Part shown: positions 7,773 to 13,312 of the stretch, one piece after another
How positions within the stretch are numbered: the stretch's first letter is position 1
Layout: every line of letters starts with the position of its first letter
From: AC-32 sp035624425
GTDB taxonomy: Bacteria > Actinomycetota > Thermoleophilia > Gaiellales > Gaiellaceae
Direction: 5' to 3'
NCBI GenBank assembly: GCA_035624425.1
Contig: DASPRN010000052.1
Coordinates: forward strand, 1-14,491
DNA length: 14,491 nucleotides
Position numbers and translations under genes: made by a program
Notes under the pieces: model-generated
The model's database searches: none
What the model saw: only the letters and a program-made list of their open reading frames with translations
What the model was told of the DNA's origin: nothing

Positions 7773-7846
7773 GCCCTGCTTTTGGGGCGGCGCGATCGCG
7801 ACGGTTCTGGTCATCCGTGCCGGGACTGATCCGGCCTACGGGGTAA

Positions 7847-7854
7847 CCCCGATG
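7847..7854 (+). promoter_or_regulatory. CCCCGATG element upstream of the hibernation factor gene
   Basis: The copy reads GGGTAACCCCGATGCGGGG and ends 32 bases before GTG 7887. CCCCG/CGGGG around ATG (7847-7859) also forms a small inverted repeat here. The GGGTAA just before it resembles the -10 of SigB/SigF-type promoters, but most other copies lack that match. Confidence 0.5.
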
Positions 7855-7886
7855 CGGGGGAAGGCGCTAACGGCGACCTTGGGCAC

Positions 7887-8780
7887 GTGGGCAGGTTGAC
7901 TCCGCGACTGAGACGGTTCTGGGGCATCAGGCCGGGCGAGCTCCGGCCGCACGGTCGCGGCTTCCGTTCTCGACACGAGCGTCTGACAGGCGCGCCGCCA
8001 TCCCCGCCCGCCAGGCCGCCCGAGGCGGCTGCCGAGCCGGCGGCGGAAGAGGCGTTTCCAATCAGCCTGGTCGCGGACGAAGCGGTCGGCGAAGAGGTGA
8101 AGGAGCACGCGCTGGACGCGCTGCGCGGAGTCGCGAGGCATTCGTCACGACCGGTGCTCCACGCCCGCATGACGCTCCATGTCCACGGCGATCCGGCTGT
8201 CGAGCGCCCCGCGGTCGCGAAGGCATCGCTCGACGTCGGCCGCCGCCCCGTCCGCGCCCACGTCGCGGCGGAGCAGATGGTCGAGGCCATCGACCTGCTC
8301 GAGCGGCGCCTGCGGCGCAACCTGGAGGATCTCGAGGAGCTCGGGCGCGCTCACCGGCACGAGACCGGCACCGAGCCCCCGGGCGAGTGGCGCCACGGCA
8401 GCCTGCCGACAGCCCGTCCTGCGTACTTCCCAAGGCTCCCCGAGGAGCGCGAGCTCATTCGCCGCAAGACCTTCGCGCTCACCGCGCTGACGCCCGAGCA
8501 GGCGGCGCTCGAGATGCAAGTGCTCGACCACGACTTCCACCTGTTCACGAACGCCGAGAGCGACGAGGAGAACGTCGTCTACCAGCGCCCGGACGGGACG
8601 GTCGCGCTGGCGCAGTTTGCGTCGGCGCCGGTGCTGCTTCTCGAGGACGCGGTCGAGCGACTGAACCTGAGCGGCGAGCGGTTCGTCTTCTTCGTCGAGC
8701 CCCAGACCAGACGCGGGAGCGTCCTCTACCGCCGCTACGACGGGCACTACGGCCTGATCGAGCCGGAAGTACCTCGCTGA
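7887..8780 (+). CDS. hpf: Ribosome hibernation factor, HPF/RaiA family with two C-terminal domains (RafH-like)
   Basis: A 297-residue protein. A Pro/Ala-rich lead of about 55 residues is followed by a divergent S30AE (HPF/RaiA) domain, about 57-155 (FPISLVADEAV...RAHVAAEQMVEAIDLLERRLRRNLED). The first C-terminal domain, about 188-243, is very clear (IRRKTFALTALTPEQAALEM, LDHDFHLFTNAESDEENVVYQRPDG). A second related domain at 248-293 (LLLEDAVERLNLSGERFVFFV, YRRYDGHYGLIEP) duplicates it. One S30AE domain plus two C-terminal domains is the arrangement of mycobacterial RafH (Rv0079-type), a hypoxia-induced factor that holds ribosomes inactive. Ordinary long HPFs have one C-terminal domain and about 185-230 residues. 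GTG 7887 is the only reasonable start before the S30AE region; its ribosome site is weak. A CCCCGATG element lies 32 bases upstream. Confidence 0.87.
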   Translation: MGRLTPRLRRFWGIRPGELRPHGRGFRSRHERLTGAPPSPPARPPEAAAEPAAEEAFPISLVADEAVGEEVKEHALDALRGVARHSSRPVLHARMTLHVHGDPAVERPAVAKASLDVGRRPVRAHVAAEQMVEAIDLLERRLRRNLEDLEELGRAHRHETGTEPPGEWRHGSLPTARPAYFPRLPEERELIRRKTFALTALTPEQAALEMQVLDHDFHLFTNAESDEENVVYQRPDGTVALAQFASAPVLLLEDAVERLNLSGERFVFFVEPQTRRGSVLYRRYDGHYGLIEPEVPR

Positions 8781-8793
8781 CGCTCCTCGACCT

Positions 8794-8811
8794 CCAGGCC
8801 AGGCTGCCTGG
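8794..8811 (+). terminator. Possible hairpin after the hibernation factor gene
   Basis: CCAGGC (8794-8799) and GCCTGG (8806-8811) form a 6-bp stem with a 6-base loop, 14 bases after the stop at 8780. There is no T-run. It is a weak candidate for ending that transcript before the next promoter element at 8846. Confidence 0.35.
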
Positions 8812-8845
8812 TCGCGGAAAAGCGCGGACGCGGGGTCAGTGGTAG

Positions 8846-8853
8846 CCCCGATG
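8846..8853 (+). promoter_or_regulatory. CCCCGATG element upstream of DUF1918 and CBS-BON
   Basis: An exact copy in AGTGGTAGCCCCGATGACAC ends 57 bases before the DUF1918 ATG at 8911. It is separated by 25 bases from the palindrome at 8879-8893, so both could act on the same promoter. Confidence 0.5.
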
Positions 8854-8878
8854 ACACCCCGCAGGCCCGGCGCGATCC

Positions 8879-8893
8879 TGGTGTGACACACCA
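8879..8893. promoter_or_regulatory. Perfect 15-bp palindrome, possible operator
   Basis: TGGTGTGACACACCA is a perfect 7-1-7 inverted repeat that ends 17 bases before the DUF1918 start codon. Its position in the leader, with no coding role, suits a dimeric repressor site or a small mRNA hairpin at the ribosome site. I saw no second copy in the window. Confidence 0.4.
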
Positions 8894-8910
8894 CACGAAA
8901 GGGGATTGCG

Positions 8911-9147
8911 ATGACAGAGGGTCCACACGCACAAGTGGGCGATGTGATCGTCGTTCACGGGCATCGCCTCGGCGAGTCCAGCCGGAGCGGTGAAATCCTC
9001 GAGGTCCTCGGAACGGCCGAGCACGAGCACTACCGCGTGCGGTGGGAGGACGGTCACGAGAGCGTCTTCACCCCGGGCAGCGACGCCGTGATCCGGCACG
9101 TCGAGCCCTCCGAGGAGGATGAGCCGGTCCTCATCCACGAGCCCTGA
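8911..9147 (+). CDS. DUF1918 domain protein
   Basis: A 78-residue protein covered by a DUF1918 domain. The pattern GDVIVVHGHRLGESSRSGEILEVLG, then YRVRWEDGHESVFTPGSDAVI, is the standard order for this small actinobacterial family of predicted SH3-like beta-barrel proteins, whose biochemical function is unknown. An acidic tail (PSEEDEPVLIHEP) ends it. ATG 8911 is preceded by AAAGGGG at about 7 bases. The CBS-BON gene begins 26 bases after its stop, so the two are probably one transcript; DUF1918 and CBS genes are commonly neighbours in actinobacterial stress clusters. A CCCCGATG element and a perfect palindrome lie upstream. Confidence 0.92.
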   Translation: MTEGPHAQVGDVIVVHGHRLGESSRSGEILEVLGTAEHEHYRVRWEDGHESVFTPGSDAVIRHVEPSEEDEPVLIHEP

Positions 9148-9173
9148 CCAACGCATCACTGGGAGGTGGACGG

Positions 9174-9806
9174 ATGAAAGTCGATGAGATCATGACCCGC
9201 GAGGTAGTGACGGTGCCTCCCGGAGCCTCGCTCAAGCACGCCGCGAACCTGCTCATCGAGCATCGGATCTCCGGCCTGCCCGTGGTCGACGACCATGGCC
9301 ACGTCCTGGGCGTCGTCTCCGAAGCCGACATCCTCACGAAGGAGGCGGCCGGGATGGACGTTCCGGGACCGCTCGCCTGGCTGGCCGGCTTCGACGTCGA
9401 GGTCGACCGGTCGAAGCTCGACGCCCGCTTCGTCGGGGAGGCGATGACCTCCCCGCCGGTGACGATCGCTGCGCACTGCTCGATCAGCCTCGCCGCCCGG
9501 CGAATGAGCGAGAAGGGCGTCAACCGCCTGCCCGTGGTGGCCGAGAGCGGCGAGCTCGTGGGGATCGTGACCCGCGCCGACCTCGTCCGGGCATTCGTTC
9601 GCAGCGATGCCGAGATTGCGACGGAGATTCGCGACGATGTGATTCTCCGGCGCGCGCGGCTGGACAAGCACAGCGTGCGGGTCGAGGTCGAGGACGGCGA
9701 AGTCACGCTCAGCGGCACGATCGGGAAGGACCACGACCCTCGAGCGCTCGAGGCCCTGGTTCGCGAGATCCCCGGCGTCGTCGGCGTCCACTCCGAGCTG
9801 GTCTGA
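9174..9806 (+). CDS. Tandem CBS-domain protein with C-terminal BON domain
   Basis: A 210-residue soluble protein. CBS1 is about residues 7-57 (VDEIMTREVVTVPPGASL...GLPVVDDHGHVLGVVSEADIL) and CBS2 about 87-142 (VGEAMTSPPVTI...NRLPVVAESGELVGIVTRADLVRAF). A BON domain follows, about 147-208 (VRVEVEDGEVTLSGTI...LVREIPGVVGVHSELV). Paired CBS domains usually sense adenine nucleotides; BON domains are thought to bind membranes or other macromolecules. No enzymatic domain is attached, so a sensing or regulatory role is likely but unproven. Single CBS-pair proteins occur in the mycobacterial DosR regulon (Hrp1). ATG 9174 has a clear GGGAGG at 8 bases. It is the second gene of the DUF1918 unit. Confidence 0.93.
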   Translation: MKVDEIMTREVVTVPPGASLKHAANLLIEHRISGLPVVDDHGHVLGVVSEADILTKEAAGMDVPGPLAWLAGFDVEVDRSKLDARFVGEAMTSPPVTIAAHCSISLAARRMSEKGVNRLPVVAESGELVGIVTRADLVRAFVRSDAEIATEIRDDVILRRARLDKHSVRVEVEDGEVTLSGTIGKDHDPRALEALVREIPGVVGVHSELV

Positions 9807-9875
9807 CCGACCGGAAGTCCTGGAGCAATCGTCGCGAGCCGTTCCGTAACTCCCCGCAACGGTCCGTGTGGGCTG

Positions 9876-9883
9876 CCCCGATG
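9876..9883 (+). promoter_or_regulatory. CCCCGATG element upstream of ybaK
   Basis: An exact copy in GTGTGGGCTGCCCCGATGCC ends 63 bases before ATG 9947. A CTATGG sequence about 19 bases downstream could be a -10, in which case the octamer would occupy the -35 position; this spacing is not clearly shared by the other copies. Confidence 0.5.
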
Positions 9884-9946
9884 CCGGTGGGCGGCGAGCT
9901 GCCTATGGTCACAGCGACGAGTTCGGCCGAGACGAGGAGGTAGACC

Positions 9947-10426
9947 ATGACGCTCACAAGCCAAATCGAGGAAGAGCTCGAGCGAGCCGGGATCGACTTC
10001 GACCTGATCGAGCACCGGCACACCGAGACGGCCGGCGACGAGGCAAGGGCGATCGGCGTGCCGCCGGACGACGTGGCGAAGACGATCGTGCTTTCCAGCG
10101 GCGAGAGCTACGTTCGCGCGGTCGTGCCTGCGTCCGAGCGACTCGATCTGCGGAAGGCGCGGCTGCTGCTGGGCGACAAGAACGCACGGCTCGCGAGCGA
10201 AGAGGAGCTCGTGTTCGCCTACCCGATGTACGAGCTGGGCGCGGTTCCGCCCTTCGGCGTCCCTGCGGGCGACCGGGTGCTGCTCGACCGGCGGCTCGCA
10301 CAGCACGACTCCGTCGTGTTCGAGGCGGGCTCCCACGACGAGTCGGTGCGGTTGAAGACGGTCGACCTGATCAGGTTGAGCGGTGCCGAGGTCAACGACA
10401 TCGCCGCCGTCGACAGCGGCGAATGA
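9947..10426 (+). CDS. ybaK: YbaK/EbsC-family aminoacyl-tRNA deacylase (editing domain)
   Basis: A 159-residue stand-alone YbaK/ProX-type domain, the usual size. Such proteins hydrolyse mischarged tRNAs in trans. Visible signatures: EHRHTETAGDEARAIGVPPDDVAKTIVL (22-49) with the conserved active-site Lys45, VVPASERLDLRKARLLLG (59-76), the glycine-rich GAVPPFGVP (98-106), and the late FEAGSHDESVRLKTVDLIRL (125-144). It is nearer the general YbaK/EbsC type than INS domains attached to ProRS; the amino acid edited cannot be read from sequence. ATG 9947 has an excellent AGGAGG at 6 bases. It is probably a single-gene unit or is followed by a weak small ORF; its leader carries a CCCCGATG element. 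Confidence 0.92.
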   Translation: MTLTSQIEEELERAGIDFDLIEHRHTETAGDEARAIGVPPDDVAKTIVLSSGESYVRAVVPASERLDLRKARLLLGDKNARLASEEELVFAYPMYELGAVPPFGVPAGDRVLLDRRLAQHDSVVFEAGSHDESVRLKTVDLIRLSGAEVNDIAAVDSGE

Positions 10427-10448
10427 CCCGAGGCATCCAGGAGCACTG

Positions 10449-10649
10449 ATGTCGGGGAAGCCATTCAGACCTCCCAGCAACCAGGCCCGCCGGCGGGTCG
10501 CGGCAGCGGATCGCCTGGCGGCCTGGACAAGCGCTCAGGCCTATCTGACGGGCCCGAGCGGTCGGGCTCAACCCTCCTTGAGAACCGAGTACCAGACCCG
10601 CTCGGCGACCTCGCGCAGGTCGTCGCTCGTGCGGGCGAGGCGGCGGTAG
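10449..10649 (+). CDS. Doubtful small ORF, 66 residues, antisense overlap with the PhoU-like gene
   Basis: It begins MSGKPFRPPSNQARRRVAAADRLAAW 22 bases after the ybaK stop, with AGGAG five bases before its ATG, better than several certain genes here. The last 27 codons (from 10568) run antisense through the end of the DUF47/PhoU-like gene and give an Arg/Ser-rich tail (TSRRSSLVRARRR) typical of shadow translation. I recognise no family. Either it is a small gene that ends inside its convergent neighbour, or the Shine-Dalgarno-like sequence is chance. It is listed because it fills the 10427-10567 gap. Confidence 0.25.
   Translation: MSGKPFRPPSNQARRRVAAADRLAAWTSAQAYLTGPSGRAQPSLRTEYQTRSATSRRSSLVRARRR
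10552..10567. terminator. Possible hairpin between convergent ybaK and PhoU-like genes
   Basis: GCCCGA (10552-10557) and TCGGGC (10562-10567) form a 6-bp stem with a 4-base loop, directly against the PhoU-like stop codon. The location between convergent genes fits a two-way terminator, but the stem is short and no T-run follows. Confidence 0.35.
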
Positions 10650-11182
10650 AGCTCCCGCTTCGCCGCAATCTGGCGCAGGTCATCGACCGTGATCAGCGCC
10701 GACATCGCCCGCCGGTAGACGTGCTCGAGCCGGCTCTGGCTCTTCGCCGCTCGCGTTGCGGCCTCGGTGGCGAGAGCGGCGTCCCGGCCGAGAGCGGTGA
10801 GCGCAGCGGCGAGCTCCTGCGCCCCCGCCACGAGCTCCGCGGCCATCTCGGCCATCGCCGGGTCCGGGGCGGTCTCCATCACCTCCGCTTCACGGACGGC
10901 GTTCTTGGCGCCGTTCAGCACGCGGTCGAGCCCGCGCGAGAGCTCGTAGATGTCCTCGGGCTCGAGCGGCGTCGTGAAGGCGACGCCGAGCGCCTCACGA
11001 AGCTCGCGCTTGCGATCGTCGGCCCGGTGCTCGCAGTCGCGCAGGCGGTCGACCGCGCCTGCGTCGCCGCCGGCCCAGGCGACGAGCGTGTCCATCCCCT
11101 CGAGCGTGACCGCCGCCTGGTCGCGGAGCATCGCCAGCACGTCCGGGCTCTCCGGCAGGAACCAGCGGCGCCGTCGCCTCAT
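10568..11182 (-). CDS. DUF47/PhoU-like Pit accessory protein
   Basis: A 204-residue, almost wholly helical protein of the DUF47 (PhoU_div) family, which regulates PiT phosphate transporters encoded next to it. Visible family parts: the RRRRRWFLPESPDVLAMLRDQA start, DCEHRADDRKRELREALGVAFTTPLEPEDIYELSRGLDRVLNGAKN in the first bundle, and SRLEHVYRRAMSALITVDDLRQIAAKRELYRRLARTSDDLREVAERVWYSVLKEG at the end, with the E/D-rich metal-binding helices expected of PhoU folds. I chose ATG 11182 because it overlaps the transporter stop as ATGA, the usual translational-coupling arrangement. A TTG five codons upstream (11197) is possible but less likely. It should act at the membrane with the Pit protein. 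Confidence 0.93.
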   Translation of the reverse strand: MRRRRRWFLPESPDVLAMLRDQAAVTLEGMDTLVAWAGGDAGAVDRLRDCEHRADDRKRELREALGVAFTTPLEPEDIYELSRGLDRVLNGAKNAVREAEVMETAPDPAMAEMAAELVAGAQELAAALTALGRDAALATEAATRAAKSQSRLEHVYRRAMSALITVDDLRQIAAKRELYRRLARTSDDLREVAERVWYSVLKEG

Positions 11183-12183
11183 CCGATCGCTCTCCAAACG
11201 AGAAAGCTAACCGCGCCGAGCACTGCCGTCGCGGGGAGTGTCAGCAGCCAGGCGAACCCGATCGAGCGGACGACCCTCCAGCGAACGTGTCGCCAGCGGC
11301 GCCGGCCGCCGCCGACGCCGACGACCGAGGAGGAGACGACGTGCGTCGTGGAGACGGGCCCGCCGAGGTAGGACGCAGCCAGGATGACCGCGGTCGAGGC
11401 GCTCTGGCTCGCGAACGCGTCGATCGGCGCCAGCCGAAAGATCCGGCGCCCGATGGTGTGCACGATGCGCCAGCCGCCGAGCGCGGTGCCGATCGTCAGC
11501 GCCGCGCCGCAGCCGAGCTTTACCCACAACGGCACCGCGAACGTGGATTGCCGGCCCGTGGCGAGAAGCAGCGCCGCGATCAAGCCCATCGCCTTCTGCG
11601 CGTCGTTGGCGCCGTGGCCAAACGAGAGCGCCGCGGTCATCCCCCACTCGCCGACCCGGATCGGCCCTCGCACGAGCCGGGTCCCACGGCGCAAAGCCCG
11701 CCGGACCAGGCGGAGGAAGCCGAACCCGAGCGCGAACCCGAGCGGCGGCGAGACGGCAAGCGCGATCAGAACGCCGAACACACCCACCGGCTTCAAGCCG
11801 TCCAGGCCACCCCACCTGATCGCGTCGAGCCCGCCCTCGACCAATGCGGCGCCGACCAGCCCGCCGACCAATGCGTGGCCCGAGCTCGACGGCAGCCCTC
11901 GCCACCACGTCAGCAGGCTCCAGACCACTGCGCCCAGCGTTCCCGCGCCGACCACGGCCACCGCGTCCGCCTGCGGGACGGTCACGATGCCGGCGATCGT
12001 GCTCGCGACGGCTGTCCCGACGATCAGTGCTCCGAGCAGGTTGAAGATCGCAGAGAGCAGCACCGCCTGCCCCGGCCGGGCGCCACGCGTGGCGACGAGT
12101 GTCGCGATCGCGTTCGCCGCGTCCTGGAACCCGTTGGTCAAGGAGAACGCGAGCGCGAGCGAGACGGCAACCCAGAACGCCAT
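11179..12183 (-). CDS. pit: PiT-family inorganic phosphate transporter
   Basis: A 334-residue multi-pass membrane protein of the PHO4/PiT family, cation-coupled (H+ or Na+) phosphate or metal-phosphate symport at the cytoplasmic membrane. The duplicated family signatures are present: NGFQDAANAIATLVATR (17-33) in the first half and SFGHGANDAQKAMG (187-200) in the second. SSSGHALVGGLVG (99-111) and GPVSTTHVVSSSVVGVG (275-291) are paired pore-loop motifs. The first signature reads GFQD rather than the common GFND. I count about ten hydrophobic segments. A central basic loop (RLVRRALRRGTRLVR, 158-172) separates the halves. ATG 12183 lacks a clear ribosome site. The gene overlaps the DUF47 gene by 4 bases and is separated from hsp20 by a strong hairpin. 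Confidence 0.95.
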   Translation of the reverse strand: MAFWVAVSLALAFSLTNGFQDAANAIATLVATRGARPGQAVLLSAIFNLLGALIVGTAVASTIAGIVTVPQADAVAVVGAGTLGAVVWSLLTWWRGLPSSSGHALVGGLVGAALVEGGLDAIRWGGLDGLKPVGVFGVLIALAVSPPLGFALGFGFLRLVRRALRRGTRLVRGPIRVGEWGMTAALSFGHGANDAQKAMGLIAALLLATGRQSTFAVPLWVKLGCGAALTIGTALGGWRIVHTIGRRIFRLAPIDAFASQSASTAVILAASYLGGPVSTTHVVSSSVVGVGGGRRRWRHVRWRVVRSIGFAWLLTLPATAVLGAVSFLVWRAIG

Positions 12184-12201
12184 GCGCCATCATGAATCCA
12201 C

Positions 12202-12236
12202 GAGCCGGGGCGACGGAGCTTCCGCCGCCCCGGCTC
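12202..12236 (-). terminator. Strong GC-rich hairpin between hsp20 and the phosphate transporter gene
   Basis: An inverted repeat GAGCCGGGGCG (12202-12212) / CGCCCCGGCTC (12226-12236) pairs perfectly over 11 bp. Inside it, CGGA (12214-12217) pairs with TCCG (12221-12224) around a 3-base loop, with one A-C mismatch between the two stems. It begins 8 bases after the hsp20 stop and ends 18 bases before the transporter ATG. No T-run follows, which is common in GC-rich actinobacteria. It probably ends or attenuates hsp20 transcription; as an mRNA-stabilising 3' stem it would also make sense. Confidence 0.6.
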
Positions 12237-12243
12237 TCAGGGA

Positions 12244-12666
12244 TCACCCCTTCGTGATCGCGACCGTCTTGGGCTTCGAGATTGCGAGCTTCGGGGCGTG
12301 CACCTCGAGCAAGCCCGTCGCGAACTTCGCACGGACATGGTCGGTGTCGGCCTCGACCGGCAACTCGAACCGGCGCTCGAACTTGCGCTCGAGTCGCTCG
12401 CGCAAGTAGAAGGACTTCTCCTCTTCCTCCTTCGCCTCCTTGCGCTCGCCCTTGACGGTGATCGTGTGGTCGGAAACCTCGATCCCGAGCTCCTTCTCCA
12501 GGTAGCCCGGAACCTCGAGCTCCATCACGAACTCGTCGTCGGTCTCGTAGATGTCGGCCGCGGGCAGCAGAACCGGCGCCAGGCCGATCCCCTCGAACAC
12601 GCGGCGCATCTGGCGCTCCATCGAGTCGAGCTCATGGAAGGGCGACCACTTGACCATTGTGGTCAT
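12244..12666 (-). CDS. hsp20: Hsp20/alpha-crystallin small heat shock protein
   Basis: A 140-residue small heat shock chaperone of normal bacterial class-A size. The N-terminal segment MVKWSPFHELDSMERQMRRVFEGI is typical, and the alpha-crystallin domain runs about 36-130 (PAADIYETDDEFVMELEVPGYLEKELGIEVSDHTITVKGERK...FERRFELPVEADTDHVRAKFATGLLEVHAPK). The highly charged KEAKEEEEKSF stretch lies in the mid-domain loop, and the C-terminal tail lacks an obvious I-x-I motif. ATG 12666 is preceded by an almost perfect GGGAGGTGA at 5-6 bases, so strong translation is expected. Such proteins hold unfolding proteins in solution in the cytoplasm; a member (HspX) is a hallmark of the mycobacterial dormancy regulon. 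A near-match to the CCCCGATG element lies 54 bases upstream. Confidence 0.95.
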   Translation of the reverse strand: MTTMVKWSPFHELDSMERQMRRVFEGIGLAPVLLPAADIYETDDEFVMELEVPGYLEKELGIEVSDHTITVKGERKEAKEEEEKSFYLRERLERKFERRFELPVEADTDHVRAKFATGLLEVHAPKLAISKPKTVAITKG

Positions 12667-12720
12667 GGTTCACCTCCCTTCGCGGGTCCCTGTAAGCGTC
12701 GCTCGGCCGGCGCACGGCGG

Positions 12721-12728
12721 CATCGGGC
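12721..12728 (-). promoter_or_regulatory. Near-match GCCCGATG upstream of hsp20
   Basis: On the minus strand the sequence GGCGCCCGATGCCG ends 54 bases before the hsp20 ATG. It differs from the shared octamer at the first base and continues CCG as the ybaK copy does. The rest of the divergent gap 12667-12937 (271 bases) shows only GC-rich partial inverted repeats and the hsp20 ribosome site. Confidence 0.35.
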
Positions 12729-12937
12729 GCCTCCCCGATCGCGCCTGCGGCTTTCCCCGGATCGCTGCCGTCCAGCGCCTCGGCGCCTGGCCTGACCGTG
12801 CGTCGAGTGCCTAGGCGTTCATACTGGAGTCCGCTCTTTGCGGGAAAAACGGCGAGACCTCGCCACCCGGCCAGTTGGCGTGGCGTCGCCGGAGAGGGAT
12901 ATTCCCGAAAAGCCGCTCTTCAAGCAGGCAGGTTCGC

Positions 12938-13312
12938 TTGAGTCCATTGCAAGTAGTCCTCGTCACCGACGACGCTGCGCTCGTCGATGGGATGTCAACC
13001 GCGCTCTCCGACCACCCCACGATCGGACCGGTTGAGCTGCTCGAGCCCGGCTTTTTCTGGCCCGATACGAGGCGCTCGCCCGACCTCGTCATCCTCGACT
13101 CGAGCGAGCGACCCGACGCGCGCGGACAGCTCCCGGCCGACCGGTTCCCGGAAGCGATGATCCTGCGCGTGCGGAACGACGACCGCAACCGCAGCCTCGA
13201 CGTCGAGTCTCACCGCTTGCCCGACGCGCACGGCTACATTCGCCGCGAGGATCTGGACACGGTCGTGCCGGTCGTCCTCGCGCTCGTTGCCCTCTCTGCA
13301 AGCCGAGGCTAG
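12938..13312 (+). CDS. Stand-alone receiver-like (pseudo-receiver) domain protein
   Basis: A 124-residue protein that reads as a lone response-regulator receiver fold: beta-1 LQVVLVTDD with an acidic pair (D11/D12), a PDLVILDS strand with a candidate phosphoacceptor D54, AMILRVR as strand four, and GYIRRED where strand five normally ends in Lys. The conserved Thr/Ser after strand four and the strand-five Lys are not in their usual form (Arg in their place), so phosphorylation switching is doubtful. No output domain is attached. I chose TTG 12938 because it puts strand one at residue 5, with AGG six bases upstream; the frame stays open to a TTG at 12875, which would add 21 basic residues. The fold call is by pattern only. 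Its stop overlaps that of the convergent gene. Confidence 0.6.
   Translation: MSPLQVVLVTDDAALVDGMSTALSDHPTIGPVELLEPGFFWPDTRRSPDLVILDSSERPDARGQLPADRFPEAMILRVRNDDRNRSLDVESHRLPDAHGYIRREDLDTVVPVVLALVALSASRG

Noticed and set aside
7791..7800. CGCGATCGCG palindrome after the lipoprotein gene
   Set aside because: A short self-complementary GC-rich word of a kind expected often by chance at this base composition; no loop for a terminator.
7819..7836. GCCGGGACTGATCCGGCC as a DosR-type box upstream of the hibernation factor
   Set aside because: Only half resembles a GGGAC-type site and the arms pair over just five bases; none of the other leaders has a matching copy.
9131..10480. 449-codon minus-strand open frame across CBS-BON and ybaK
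   Set aside because: Antisense to two clear genes with good ribosome sites and recognisable domains; no domain in its own translation.
11287..12409. Long plus-strand open frames opposite the phosphate transporter and hsp20
   Set aside because: Shadows of the PiT and Hsp20 genes, whose signature motifs are unambiguous on the minus strand.
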